A stretch of DNA of 64,000 bases from Dyadobacter sp. SG02 (GCF_900109045.1 NZ_FNYL01000009.1:309374-373373), one strand, 5' to 3'; shown: positions 9,566 through 19,713, counted from the first letter of the stretch. Notes: generated from the letters alone by a model not told the origin. Numbers and translations are program-made.

Positions 9566-12391
9566 ATGAAAATAATCAATACGATCCGCGGGCTGATACT
9601 GACGCTCGCGGTGCTTTCGGGCCGGGTAATGGCCCAGGATGCCGTGGCGGTTTCGGGCGCGGTGGAAGATACGGTTCATGTGCCCGTACCGGGCACAGAC
9701 GACGATGTGTACATTCCTTTCGGGGTGCGTAAAAGCCGGGAGATCAACGGGTCGGTATCGACGCTGAAAGCCGGTGCATTGCCGCAGATCCCCGCCAGCT
9801 CGCTCACCAACCTCTTCGCGGGGCAATTACCCGGACTGAATGTGTGGCAAACCGGCACCCAGCCTGGTCGCGACGAAACGACCATCGTGATCCGCAACCG
9901 CACCTCCTTCGCAGGCGCCAACGTGCCCCTCGTGCTCGTGGACGGGGTCGCACGCGACTTTTCGGACATGGACCTGAGCGAGATCGAATCCATTACCGCA
10001 TTGAAGGACGCGGCCTCGCTGGCCTGGTACGGCAACCGCGCCGCCAACGGCGTACTGCTTATCACCACCCGCCGAGGCAGTGCGGACAAAACGCGGTTTA
10101 CCTACGACATGCAAATGGGCACCCAGCAACCAACCAGGCTCATGAAACCGCTGGATTCCTACAACTTCGCGAACCTGTACAACCAGGCCCTGAAAAACGA
10201 CGGCTTCGGCCCGCTCTACACCCAGGAACAGCTCGACGGCTACCGCAGCGGTACCGATGCGTACAGATATCCCAATAACAACTTCGTGAACGAGTTCCTG
10301 AAATCCAGCGCATTCGTGCAGCGGCATGTGCTCACGGCTTCAGGCGGCTCCAAAGCGGTGCGGTATTTCACCAACCTCAGCTTTTTCGACCAGCGCGGCC
10401 TGTACAACCATGCCGACGCGCCGATGTTCAATTCCAATGTGGGCTACCGCCGTTACAACCTCCGTACCAACCTCGACATCCAGGTAACGCCGTTGCTGAG
10501 CGTGCAACTGGACATGGGCGGGCGCATCGAGGACCGGCGCGAACCCGGCGGGACCAGCGCGACATTCCTCAGCACCATTTTCAACACTCCGGCCAATGCT
10601 TTTCCTTTAATTAACGAAAATGGCTCCTACGGCGGCAGCAACCTCTTCCGCGCCAACCCGCTCGCGCAGCTACGGGCTCAGGGGAACCGCAGCGAGGTGA
10701 CCCGGGTGCTGCTAGGCACATTGAATGCTACCCATAAGCTGGACTTCTGGCTGCCGGGACTGAGTGCAAACGTCTTTTACACGTTCGACATTTCGGGCAG
10801 GTACCTGAGCGGCCGCAGCCAGGAGTACGAGGTGTACGAAAGAGGTGCGAATGGCGCATTAACCCGCTTCGGCACGTCTACGCCGCTGGGCTACCTCGCC
10901 GCGACCTTCGCCGACAACATCCGCACCAACGAACTCTGGACCGGCTTCGACTACGACCGCGCATTCGGCGCGCACCAACTGAAAGCGACGGTGCGCTATC
11001 AGCAGGCCGTGACTTTCAACCCCACCCGTCTGCAAGACAAGCGCCAGGGCTTCTCGGGCCGTGTTTCGTATGGTTTCAACAACCGTTATTATGCCGACGT
11101 GGTGGCGAGCTACACCGGCGCGGACAACTATATGCCCGGTAAGCAGTTTGGTTTCTTCCCCGCAGTGGCTGCGGGCTGGGTGATCTCGGAGGAGTCGTTT
11201 TTAAGAAATGTAAAACCTGTTAATTACCTGAAATTACGTGCTTCCTATGGCAAGGCGGGCAACAATGCGACGGGCGAGGCAGGCAAGTTTCCGTATGCTT
11301 ACCTGTTCAGTCCGGCGAACGGCAGCTATGCATTCGGGACGAGCTTTGCTGCCCAGGCGGGGGCTTCGGAAAATACATTACCTAACCCCGACATTACCTG
11401 GGAATCGGCTTACAAGACAGATATCGGTCTGGATGCGAGGCTGTTTAAAAATACAGTCACTTTGTATGCCAATTATTTTAATGAGCTGAGAAAGAACATT
11501 CTGACAGCACCCATTAACCCGTCCATCCTCGGGCTGACGACCTACCGCATCAACGACGGCGAAACACGTTTGAGAGGCTTTGAAGGCTCCATTGATTTTA
11601 CCAAAACATTCGGACAGGTAACCCTGTCATTGGGAGGCAATTATACTTTGGCCAAAAACAAAATCCTGCGCATTAACGAATCGGCGGGACTGCTCGACTA
11701 CCAGAAACAGGCGGGCCATAACATTGCGGGCGTGACGGATTATGGCAAGCTGATGCTGGTTTCGGACGGCATTTTCCAGTCGCAGGCGGAGATCGATCAG
11801 AGCCCGGTGCAGCGCTTCGCGGGCAAGCTCCAACCCGGCGACATCAAATACAAGGATGTGAACGGCGACAATGTCATCGACAATTACGACCGCGTGATGA
11901 CCGATTTCAACGACACGCCCAATGCGTATTACGGCTTTCACATCGGCGTGCGCTACCGGGCGTTCGACTTCTCGGTAGTGGGCCAGGGCGTAACCGGGCG
12001 TACGATCCAGGTCCGTTCGCTCGTGACGGCGGGATCGAACAGTACGGGGTATATCAACCAGTTCAGTCCGCAGGCATGGACGCAGGACAACCCCGCCGCG
12101 CCCTACCCGAGGCTCGGCATTTCCGACAGGGGCAATAACACGGCGGATTCGGATTTCTGGCTACGGTCGGGCGATTACCTGCGCGTCAAGTCGGTGGAGC
12201 TGGGGTACACCATCCCGCAAAGCATTACGGACAAGCTTCGAATCAGGAGTCTGAGGGTGTATGCCAATGGGTTTAACCTGTTTAATTTAAATAAAACCCA
12301 CATGGATATCGACCCTGAAATGCCTTTCGCGGGCTATAACGCCTACCCATACCTGCGCACGATCACGGCGGGCATCAACCTCAAATTCTGA
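9566..12391 (+). CDS. SusC-type transporter lacking the N-terminal carboxypeptidase-regulatory-like domain
   Basis: This 941-residue TonB-dependent protein has a signal peptide (ends RVMAQ). After it come only about 35 residues before the plug begins at VYIPFGVRKSREINGSVS. The beta-sandwich domain that precedes the TonB box in the other three SusC proteins of this window is missing. The plug is otherwise complete (VIRNRTSFAGANVPLVLVDG; ALKDAASLAWYGNRAANGV), and the barrel ends TAGINLKF. VYIPFGVRKS occupies the TonB-box position. It lies 24 bp after the first SusD and 20 bp before the second. The short N-terminus appears natural, since signal peptide and reading frame are intact. Confidence 0.93.
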   Translation: MKIINTIRGLILTLAVLSGRVMAQDAVAVSGAVEDTVHVPVPGTDDDVYIPFGVRKSREINGSVSTLKAGALPQIPASSLTNLFAGQLPGLNVWQTGTQPGRDETTIVIRNRTSFAGANVPLVLVDGVARDFSDMDLSEIESITALKDAASLAWYGNRAANGVLLITTRRGSADKTRFTYDMQMGTQQPTRLMKPLDSYNFANLYNQALKNDGFGPLYTQEQLDGYRSGTDAYRYPNNNFVNEFLKSSAFVQRHVLTASGGSKAVRYFTNLSFFDQRGLYNHADAPMFNSNVGYRRYNLRTNLDIQVTPLLSVQLDMGGRIEDRREPGGTSATFLSTIFNTPANAFPLINENGSYGGSNLFRANPLAQLRAQGNRSEVTRVLLGTLNATHKLDFWLPGLSANVFYTFDISGRYLSGRSQEYEVYERGANGALTRFGTSTPLGYLAATFADNIRTNELWTGFDYDRAFGAHQLKATVRYQQAVTFNPTRLQDKRQGFSGRVSYGFNNRYYADVVASYTGADNYMPGKQFGFFPAVAAGWVISEESFLRNVKPVNYLKLRASYGKAGNNATGEAGKFPYAYLFSPANGSYAFGTSFAAQAGASENTLPNPDITWESAYKTDIGLDARLFKNTVTLYANYFNELRKNILTAPINPSILGLTTYRINDGETRLRGFEGSIDFTKTFGQVTLSLGGNYTLAKNKILRINESAGLLDYQKQAGHNIAGVTDYGKLMLVSDGIFQSQAEIDQSPVQRFAGKLQPGDIKYKDVNGDNVIDNYDRVMTDFNDTPNAYYGFHIGVRYRAFDFSVVGQGVTGRTIQVRSLVTAGSNSTGYINQFSPQAWTQDNPAAPYPRLGISDRGNNTADSDFWLRSGDYLRVKSVELGYTIPQSITDKLRIRSLRVYANGFNLFNLNKTHMDIDPEMPFAGYNAYPYLRTITAGINLKF

Positions 12392-12411
12392 CCATTCATT
12401 TTTCGATAACC

Positions 12412-14034
12412 ATGAAAAGGTACAAAGCCATTATCCCATTGATCCTCGCCGTGCTCGTGAGCGCATGCAAGGAATCGCGGTTCCTGGAATTTCCTTACTA
12501 CGACGGCCCGGTGACCGAAGAGCAGTTCTGGAACCTCAATGCCTCCGCCCGCGGCCAGCTCAACCGCGGCTACACTTTCCTGCAAGAAGGCTACAACCGG
12601 TACAGCGGCGCCATGCTGGCCGCCGGCTCCGACGAAGCCGTGAACTCGAACCTTAATTCGGACATCAATATTTTCAACAACGGCACGTGGAGCTCGCTGC
12701 GGACGCTGGACGATAGTTACGCCACCAACTACAATGGGCTGCGGCAGGTGAATTTATTTCTCGAAAACGCCCACCGCGCCAACATCATCCCGCTTACCGA
12801 CATTCCCAGGCTCCGCGCCGAGGCGTTTTTCCTCCGCGCATTCTTCCACTTCGAGCTCTGGAAACGTTACGGCGGCATTATCATCGCCGACCATGTTTTT
12901 GACCAGAACGACAACCTCGACCTGCCCCGCAACACGCCGGAAGAAACCCTGGCCCAGATCCTGAAAGATTGCGACTCAGCCGCCGTGAAGCTGCCACTCT
13001 CGCCCGTGCAATATGGTGCCGGCGATAAAGGACGCGCTACCAAAGCAGCCGTTATGGCATTGAAATCGAGGGCATTGCTCTATGCCGCCAGCCCGCTCAA
13101 CAATGCGGGCGGCGACATTACCCTTTGGCAAAAAGCCGCCGCCGCGTCGAAAGAACTGATCGACACGAAAGCGCATAGCCTGCTGCCAAACTATACCGAC
13201 ATTTTCAATTTCTCGACGGCCGCCTACAATGCCGAGGTGATCTTCGCCACCGCCGCCAACCTTCGTAATGACATTGAAACCAACAATGCGCCCATCAGCT
13301 ACAATGGCGCATTGGGCCTCACCAACCCCACGCAAGAACTGGTGGATGCCTACGAAATGAAAAACGGCCTGGCCATTACCGACCCACAATCGGGCTACGA
13401 TGCGGCTAGTCCCTACAAGGACCGCGACCCGCGCCTGGGATGGTCGGTGATTTACAATGGCTCCTCCTTCAAAGGCATGGAGGTGAACACGATGGCGGGC
13501 GGCAAGGACGGCCTGGGTGTGAGCGTGAATGCGACCAAGACCGGCTACTACATGCGTAAATTCCTCAGCGAAGCGGCGAGCTGGAACCAGACCACCAATG
13601 CGACCGTGCGCCGCCCCTGGGTGATTTTCAGGTACGCCGAAATCCTGCTCAACTACGCCGAAGCCCAGAATGAGGCCGCCGGACCCGACGCCAGCGTGTA
13701 CGACGCGGTGAACCAGGTACGCCAGCGCGCAGCCATGCCCGCGCTCCCGCAAGGGCTGTCCAAAGACCAGATGCGCACCCGCATCCGTCATGAGCGGCGC
13801 GTGGAGCTGGCTTTCGAGGAACACCGGTTTTTTGATGTAAGGAGATGGAAAACGGGGGAAAAAGACTTCGCCGCGCCGGTATCGGGGATGCGGATATCCA
13901 CCAATGGCACCAATGCGGTCTACGAGCGCTTCATAGTAGCCCAGCGGGTGTTCAGCGACCGGATGTACCGCTACCCGATCCCGCAAGGCGAGATTAACAA
14001 CACGACGAAACTGGTACAAAACCCGGGATATTAG
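12412..14034 (+). CDS. SusD/RagB-type lipoprotein, partner of the short SusC
   Basis: This 540-residue protein has lipobox LAVLVSAC near residue 20. SusD blocks are RLRAEAFFLRAFFHFELWKR, KSRALLYAASPLNN, FRYAEILLNYAEAQNEA and RHERRVELAFEEHRFFDVRR, with the usual end KLVQNPGY. The C-terminal half closely resembles that of the SusD at 7886-9541 (for example the shared GPDASVY segment followed by the GLSKDQMR segment), which suggests that the two SusC/SusD pairs arose by duplication and diverged. It likely presents a related but different ligand to its SusC. Confidence 0.95.
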   Translation: MKRYKAIIPLILAVLVSACKESRFLEFPYYDGPVTEEQFWNLNASARGQLNRGYTFLQEGYNRYSGAMLAAGSDEAVNSNLNSDINIFNNGTWSSLRTLDDSYATNYNGLRQVNLFLENAHRANIIPLTDIPRLRAEAFFLRAFFHFELWKRYGGIIIADHVFDQNDNLDLPRNTPEETLAQILKDCDSAAVKLPLSPVQYGAGDKGRATKAAVMALKSRALLYAASPLNNAGGDITLWQKAAAASKELIDTKAHSLLPNYTDIFNFSTAAYNAEVIFATAANLRNDIETNNAPISYNGALGLTNPTQELVDAYEMKNGLAITDPQSGYDAASPYKDRDPRLGWSVIYNGSSFKGMEVNTMAGGKDGLGVSVNATKTGYYMRKFLSEAASWNQTTNATVRRPWVIFRYAEILLNYAEAQNEAAGPDASVYDAVNQVRQRAAMPALPQGLSKDQMRTRIRHERRVELAFEEHRFFDVRRWKTGEKDFAAPVSGMRISTNGTNAVYERFIVAQRVFSDRMYRYPIPQGEINNTTKLVQNPGY

Positions 14035-14133
14035 GCAAGGAACGTGCTTTTGGTCAGCAATGAACCGATCATAGCCGTAAATGAACCTGCCCTGTACAGC
14101 AATGGATCTGAAATTTTGTAAAACAATGCATGT

Positions 14134-15645
14134 ATGCGCAAACCATTAAAGGGCATTATACTTTGGGTAGCGGGCATGGCCGGCGCGGTGGCTTACAGCA
14201 GCTTCACCGCGCCGCATATCTCCGCATTACCCGAAGCCAGGCTGGAAGTATACAACGACTCCATTCTGACGCGCGATTTCCTGGGTGTGAACGCGGTATA
14301 CCACGGCTTTTCGTTCATGGAAGACCCCGGCGTAAAACCGATGACCGACGCCGACCGCAAAGCGGAATTTGCCCGGGTGAAAGCGATGGACCTGAAAATA
14401 GCCCGCACATGGTACCGCCCCGACTGGGCCTGCGGCGATAATTTGTACAACGATTTCAACTGGCAAACCCCGCGTATGCAGGCATTCTACGCCTGGCTCG
14501 ATCAAATGAAGGCCCTGCACGTGGATGTGGCCCTGCAAGCCGGCTGGTGGTTCACCCGCGACACCTACCACAACACCCGCATCCCCGCCGACCAGGCCAA
14601 GCCCGACCCGGAAAAGGACCCCGCGCGGTTTGCGGAATGGGTCAATGCATCGCTGCACCAGCTCATTAAGGTAAAAGGGTATACCAATATTAAATACCTC
14701 GTACTGTTCACGGAGCCGCTCAACTACCGCTCGGGCAACCAGGCGGAGGGCATGAGTTCGCCGGAATATTATAATGTAGTTGGCACGGCCATTCACCGGC
14801 GGTTGGAACAGTCGGGATTGCGGAAGGCGGTGCAACTGGTGGGGCCCAACAGCGGGAGTACCGATACGGCGGCATTTGTAGGTTGGAGCGCGGGGAAAAT
14901 GAACGACGTCATCGACATTTACAGCTGGCACAGCTACAATGGCAGGCAGTCGGGTACCAACCCGCCGCTGGAATACGAGGGCTGGAAGCAGATTGCGTTG
15001 GCCGGAAAGGTCAAAATCGCGCACACCGGCAAACCTTTCTGGATCGACGAGTATGGCGCGAGCAAGCCTACGGAAGAAGTGCGTTTCCGTCCGGATTACG
15101 GCAATTATCTCGCGCAATGCGTGGCTGCATTCACCCACGCCGGCGCGCAAAGTTCGCTGCTATGGATTCTTTTTGACCAGAAATACCCTGCCTCCAAGGT
15201 CACGAACAAGGACAGTTTTTACAACGGCATTCACCGCTGGGGCCTCGTGCGGTCGCCACAGGACGACCTTCCCGACGCGGGCAAGCCCTACGCTGCCTGG
15301 TACGCATTCGGCATGATGAGCCGGTACCTGGGCGGACGGGATGCTACGCCTGCATTCAAAACACAATCGGCGGATAGCCTTTATGTGGTGGCGACGAGTC
15401 CTTGGGGTAAGGGCACTTCCGTAATGGTCGTCAATGCGTCGCATGCCGCGCGGAAGTTTACGGTGGGCTTTTCGAAACCCGTGCGCGCCCGTATGGGCAG
15501 GTGCCTGTACGATCCCGCGCATCTCCCCGCAGCGGGCGCGTCTGATATTTTACCCTTTGATAAATTATTTAACAATGTAAAAAACAACATATCGGACGAG
15601 CTGCCACCGAGGGGCGTAGCCATTTACACGACTCTCAAACAGTAG
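14134..15645 (+). CDS. Secreted glycoside hydrolase, clan GH-A-like TIM barrel
   Basis: This 503-residue protein has an N-terminal hydrophobic signal segment (LKGIILWVAGMAGAVAYSSF). The order of blocks fits a retaining clan GH-A enzyme: FLGVNAVYHGF at the first strand, KIARTWYRPDW at strand 2, LVLFTEPLNYRSG with candidate acid/base Glu194, IDIYSWHSYNG at strand 6, and PFWIDEYGAS with candidate nucleophile Glu306. The spacing of 112 residues between the two Glu is reasonable for the clan. A C-terminal beta domain follows (VVATSPWGKGTSVMVVNAS). The exact GH family (5, 39 or another) and the substrate are not evident. It follows the second SusD after 99 bp and belongs to the same rightward run. 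Confidence 0.8.
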   Translation: MRKPLKGIILWVAGMAGAVAYSSFTAPHISALPEARLEVYNDSILTRDFLGVNAVYHGFSFMEDPGVKPMTDADRKAEFARVKAMDLKIARTWYRPDWACGDNLYNDFNWQTPRMQAFYAWLDQMKALHVDVALQAGWWFTRDTYHNTRIPADQAKPDPEKDPARFAEWVNASLHQLIKVKGYTNIKYLVLFTEPLNYRSGNQAEGMSSPEYYNVVGTAIHRRLEQSGLRKAVQLVGPNSGSTDTAAFVGWSAGKMNDVIDIYSWHSYNGRQSGTNPPLEYEGWKQIALAGKVKIAHTGKPFWIDEYGASKPTEEVRFRPDYGNYLAQCVAAFTHAGAQSSLLWILFDQKYPASKVTNKDSFYNGIHRWGLVRSPQDDLPDAGKPYAAWYAFGMMSRYLGGRDATPAFKTQSADSLYVVATSPWGKGTSVMVVNASHAARKFTVGFSKPVRARMGRCLYDPAHLPAAGASDILPFDKLFNNVKNNISDELPPRGVAIYTTLKQ

Positions 15646-15663
15646 CCTACCTTATATTTTATC

Positions 15664-18180
15664 ATGAAAATAAAACTCGCATTATCCTGCCTGAGCCTGC
15701 TTGCAAGCATTTCGCTTTCCGCCCAAAACAAGCTGGGTACTTTGAAAGGGAAGAATTTCAACAACATTACGCTGGAAGTTTCGCTGAAACCTTTTAAAAA
15801 GAACGATAAGGCCTATATCCACGAGGTGGCCAGGGAAATGTTCGTGCAATGGTCGTCGATGCTGCGGCATGCGGACACGGTGTCGGTGATGCTCTGGACG
15901 AGCGACGGTTCGGAAATCCTCGATTACAAAGGCACGCCTAACCAGCCGCTGGAATGGGCGAAGTACATGGGTAACCCCAACACCGAACACGCCGTCAACT
16001 CCGGGCCGAAGGAGCTGTCCATTCACGAGCGGGCATATCTCTACCTCGACAACCCGCCTGCATTTACCTACGGCGACCTGAAATTTATCGTGCAGACGTT
16101 GAAGGAAGAAGGCCGCAAAGCCACCGGAAAACCCGTGCTGGTCGGCGAGACATTCGATCCCGGTCCCGAATTCGCGAAATCGGATTTTAAATACAAAAAA
16201 CACCGGGAGATCCTCGGCGGGAGCGCGATGGGGCATAATACCATGGTGAGCTGCTATTCGGTACTGAATGCCGACAGCGAAGCTTATGCGGGTTTTCCCA
16301 AAGGCATTCCGGCCAATACGCCGTTCGGGACGTTCCTGGGTAGGCAGAGCAGGCATTTCTTAAAAGATATGGGGTTTGATTTCCTGTGGCTGAGCAACGG
16401 ATTTGGTTACGGCGTGGAAGGCTGGTCGTCCACCGGCGCGATCTTCGACGGCAAGGGTTTCGACCAGGCCAAACTGGCGGATACGAAGGATAAGATAGCC
16501 GGTTTCTGGAAATACTTCCGGGCCGAAAATCCCGATGTGCAGATCCAGACCCGCGGGACGAACCTCTCCACCGGCACCGACCTCGCCCGCGACGGCGTGA
16601 ACCTGGAAGCCATTTACCGCGACAAAAACATGCTTCCCCCTCCCAATTCCCCCTGGGCCGCATTGGACGGCGATTTCGGGCTCGAAATGGTGGGTTATAT
16701 GTCAAGAATGGCCGAGTTGCCCGACGAGAGGTTCCTCTTCCGTTTCTACACCCACGACCCGTGGTGGCTCAACAGCCCCTGGCTCGACCGCTACGGCCGC
16801 GACGCGCACGATATTTACCTTCCGTTGTCCGTCAGCCGCATTAATGCGAAGGGCGAGGTAAAAATCCCTTCGCACCTGAGCTTCCTGAGCATCGACGACA
16901 CCCATGGCGACATGCCCACACAGGTACCCGACGAGGTAACCCCGCACATCCTCAAAGCCCGCTACGACGCTCCTACCGCGCCGGGGCCGCTGGTGTGGGT
17001 GTACCCGTTCGAGGAATACCACCGCTGGGCATTCGCATACAAGGACCGCCTGCCTGAAATCTATTACGGCGACTGGCTCATCCGGCAGGCGATTAATAAT
17101 GGTTTGCCGCTCAACACGGTCGTTTCCACCAATGCATTTCAAAGTGTGGTGAAAAGCAAGCCGGGCTTTTTCAAAGAATCCATCCTCGTGAGCGTCGTGC
17201 CGGATGCGGATTCTCCATTGGAAAAAGCGCTCATTGGTTTTGTTAAAAATGGAGGTAAATTAATGGTATACGGCCCCGCCGGACATGGCGGAAAGGCCTT
17301 TCTAGAATTGCTGAACCTGAAAAACGGAGTTGCGCTGGAAGGGGAATTCAAAGTTTCGGGCGAGTACGAAGGCGACCGGCTGGCGACGGCTTACCCGGAT
17401 GTGGTGCGGCATGAAGCATTGTTTTCGGGCGGCGGCATTGCCACGAACCTGGCGAACCCGAATGACCCGGGTTCCCGCCTCATCGCACGGATGACGCCGG
17501 CCGGCCAGGCGCGGGACGTGTGCTGGGTGCGCTCGGGCGACGACTGGAACGGCGGCAAAGTAGTGTACATCCGTGGCACCAATTCCAGCAAGTTCAATGG
17601 CGGCAAGCTGCTGAACCCCGATGACCCTTCCAAATTTTTCACCGGTCCGCTGCTGATGCGCTATGCATTGGCTGCATTCGATATGCATTGTGTGATCGAA
17701 AAGGAAAACCCCGCCGTGAAAAACCCCGTGCTGACCATCGCGCGGAGCAACAACGCATTCATTTTCTCGGGCTACCATCCCAACAGCACCATTACCGACC
17801 GCTTCAAGTTCCCGCAGGGCGCGCCTTTGCTGCTGGGGCTGGAAACGAAGCTGGATGCCGGCCATTCGGTGTACAACCTGCCCACTTCCTGGAACCGCGA
17901 ATGCCGCATTTTTGTGACCCAAAACGAGGGTATCGTCTCCTACAAGGAGCTGCATTCGGGGGTGAAGGACATCGACAAGCGATTCCAGGTGGGTGGCTTG
18001 CAGGACGCAACCGTGCGGATCTATGCGCCGGAGGACATTAGTTTGGAAAAATTCGAGGCTTATATCAATGCGTCCTATCCCTGGAAAACGGGCCGGATCA
18101 AAGTCAGCGAAGGCGATCCGAAGCTGGGCGGACATTTCGTGGCCGAGCACGTGACCGGCACGCTGACAGTAGCTTGGTAA
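15664..18180 (+). CDS. Large secreted protein of unknown function, possible new glycoside hydrolase
   Basis: This 838-residue protein has a clear signal peptide (ends ASISLSAQ). I do not recognise a named family. The first about 470 residues have the look of a TIM-barrel carbohydrate enzyme: NNITLEVSLKPFK, KPVLVGETFDPGPEF, FDFLWLSNGFGYGVEGW, IQTRGTNLSTGTDL, DFGLEMVGYMSRM and RFYTHDPWWLNSPWLDRYG, with many Trp and acidic residues at strand ends. Residues about 515-545 (FVKNGGKLMVYGPAG) resemble the glutamine-amidotransferase-like domain of beta-galactosidase-type proteins. The C-terminal part looks like beta-sandwich. The gene lies 18 bp after the GH-A gene and 28 bp before the esterase, so it is almost certainly co-transcribed and acts on the same glycan. 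Function is an inference from context. Confidence 0.7.
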   Translation: MKIKLALSCLSLLASISLSAQNKLGTLKGKNFNNITLEVSLKPFKKNDKAYIHEVAREMFVQWSSMLRHADTVSVMLWTSDGSEILDYKGTPNQPLEWAKYMGNPNTEHAVNSGPKELSIHERAYLYLDNPPAFTYGDLKFIVQTLKEEGRKATGKPVLVGETFDPGPEFAKSDFKYKKHREILGGSAMGHNTMVSCYSVLNADSEAYAGFPKGIPANTPFGTFLGRQSRHFLKDMGFDFLWLSNGFGYGVEGWSSTGAIFDGKGFDQAKLADTKDKIAGFWKYFRAENPDVQIQTRGTNLSTGTDLARDGVNLEAIYRDKNMLPPPNSPWAALDGDFGLEMVGYMSRMAELPDERFLFRFYTHDPWWLNSPWLDRYGRDAHDIYLPLSVSRINAKGEVKIPSHLSFLSIDDTHGDMPTQVPDEVTPHILKARYDAPTAPGPLVWVYPFEEYHRWAFAYKDRLPEIYYGDWLIRQAINNGLPLNTVVSTNAFQSVVKSKPGFFKESILVSVVPDADSPLEKALIGFVKNGGKLMVYGPAGHGGKAFLELLNLKNGVALEGEFKVSGEYEGDRLATAYPDVVRHEALFSGGGIATNLANPNDPGSRLIARMTPAGQARDVCWVRSGDDWNGGKVVYIRGTNSSKFNGGKLLNPDDPSKFFTGPLLMRYALAAFDMHCVIEKENPAVKNPVLTIARSNNAFIFSGYHPNSTITDRFKFPQGAPLLLGLETKLDAGHSVYNLPTSWNRECRIFVTQNEGIVSYKELHSGVKDIDKRFQVGGLQDATVRIYAPEDISLEKFEAYINASYPWKTGRIKVSEGDPKLGGHFVAEHVTGTLTVAW

Positions 18181-18208
18181 TGTTTTTTGTTTGAAATAAA
18201 TACTGAAT

Positions 18209-18916
18209 ATGAGATACTTGAAAATTTGCAGCATTGCATTGCTGGCACTTTTTGTAAACATTAAAACCCGCGCACAAGTCGCTGATAGCAGCCAGTACCT
18301 GCAAAAATTAAAGCAGGAATTATCCACCGAATGGCCCAAAAGCCATACGATTAACGTGGTTTTTCACGGGCATTCGGTCCCGGCGGGGTATTGGGAAAAC
18401 CACGAGGTGCATACACTGGAATCGTACCCTAACCTTTTCCTGAAAGCATTGAAGGCGAAATATCCCTATGCAGTCGTGAATGTGATCGTGACGGCTATCG
18501 GCGGAGAGAATGCGATCAGCGGGCAGGCCCGGTTTGAAAAAGACGTGCTCCCGCACAAACCTGACCTGCTTTTCATCGATTATGCATTGAACGACCGCTT
18601 TTCTCCCCTCGACAAGGTGAAGGAGTCGTGGGCCAAAATGATCGAAACCGCGCAGGCCAAAGGCATTCCGGTGATCCTGCTCACCCCCTCCCCCGACCAG
18701 CGTATCAACATCGCCGACCCCGCCAACCCGCTCGATCCGTACGTGGTACAGATCCGCGAACTGGCTAAGCAGTACAAAACCGGCCTCGCCGATCCATATG
18801 TCGTGTTTCAGCAATTGGTCAAAGACGGGAAACTGAAAGAAGTAATGGCGTCCGTGAACCATCCGAACGAAACCGGGCATATGGTGATCGTGAACCGCAT
18901 TACGCCTTATTTCTGA
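18209..18916 (+). CDS. Secreted SGNH/GDSL-type hydrolase
   Basis: This 235-residue protein has a signal peptide ending TRAQ. Block I is VVFHGHSVPAGYW with Ser56 as the candidate nucleophile, replacing the classical GDS. GGENAISGQ supplies the oxyanion Gly block, DYALNDR the block III Asn, and NHPNETGH the catalytic His. The Asp expected three residues before the catalytic His is not obvious. The protein likely removes an acyl group (such as acetate) from the glycan handled by this locus. It is the last gene of the rightward run and converges on gntR after 47 bp. Confidence 0.82.
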   Translation: MRYLKICSIALLALFVNIKTRAQVADSSQYLQKLKQELSTEWPKSHTINVVFHGHSVPAGYWENHEVHTLESYPNLFLKALKAKYPYAVVNVIVTAIGGENAISGQARFEKDVLPHKPDLLFIDYALNDRFSPLDKVKESWAKMIETAQAKGIPVILLTPSPDQRINIADPANPLDPYVVQIRELAKQYKTGLADPYVVFQQLVKDGKLKEVMASVNHPNETGHMVIVNRITPYF

Positions 18917-18963
18917 ATGTTTGAATGAAAATGAATGGCCGGTAAAATGGTAGAAGCTACCGT

Positions 18964-19713
18964 TCAGGCGTCGTGGTAATCCGGATTGGCGCTGATGGCG
19001 AACTTGTATTTATCGCCCCGGTAAAACGACCGCTCGATTTCGACGATCTGGCCGTCCTTGCAGATGACGGCGCTGTCGAGGATAAACATCGCCGTAGCCG
19101 CGGAGAGCTCGAAATTGTCCATTTCCGATCCGGGCTGGACGATTTCGGTGCTCAATGTCTGCTTCACTTCGTCGATGCGCAGGTGGTAGGTCGTTTCGTA
19201 AGTTTTGAAATAGGAAATTTCCGTGGGCATGCGGTTGATCTTCGGGCAAAGCGAGAGGGAAATGTACCTGATTTCGTCCTTGATGATCTCGTTGTCGGCG
19301 TAGCGCAACTGATGCACTTTCAGCACCGGCCCCCCGATGATAAAATGCTTCCCGCCTATCTCCGACGAAATGCCGTCGTCGAGCACCGTTTTTTCCAGCA
19401 CCACATTATGCGGCTCGAAGCCCTCGGCAATAAGGCTTTCATGAAACCCGCGGCGGGTGGCATTGATGGAGCCCAATGTGCGGATGAGGTGGTGCCCCAC
19501 CGTGCGGTTGAGCACAAATGTACCCTTACCCTTGATACGCCTCGCCCAGCCCTGGTTTTCGATTTCCAGCAGGCTTTTGCGCGCCGTGGTGTTGCTGATC
19601 CGGTAAGTTTTGATCAAATCGTTTTCCGACGGAACCTTGTCGCCGGGCTGTAATTCCCCGCTTTTGATCCTTTCTATAATCTCCTCACTGATACTGACAA
19701 ACTTCGGTTTCAT
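18964..19713 (-). CDS. GntR-family (HutC/UTRA) transcriptional regulator
   Basis: The start is set at the ATG at 19713 (249 residues, MKPKFVSISEEIIERIKSGE). An upstream in-frame ATG at 19815 would add 34 residues with no family counterpart. Residues 1-70 form the winged helix (GDKVPSENDLIKTYRISNTT, then ARKSLLEIENQGWARRIKGK and GTFV). Residues about 80-245 form the UTRA effector domain (GPVLKVHQLRYADNEIIKDE; FYRGDKYKFAIS), which binds sugars or sugar phosphates in this subfamily. It is divergent from the tannase gene, with the 13-base repeat at 19840 between them. The same repeat precedes the MFS and isomerase genes, so this protein is the likely local repressor. Confidence 0.9.
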   Translation of the reverse strand: MKPKFVSISEEIIERIKSGELQPGDKVPSENDLIKTYRISNTTARKSLLEIENQGWARRIKGKGTFVLNRTVGHHLIRTLGSINATRRGFHESLIAEGFEPHNVVLEKTVLDDGISSEIGGKHFIIGGPVLKVHQLRYADNEIIKDEIRYISLSLCPKINRMPTEISYFKTYETTYHLRIDEVKQTLSTEIVQPGSEMDNFELSAATAMFILDSAVICKDGQIVEIERSFYRGDKYKFAISANPDYHDA

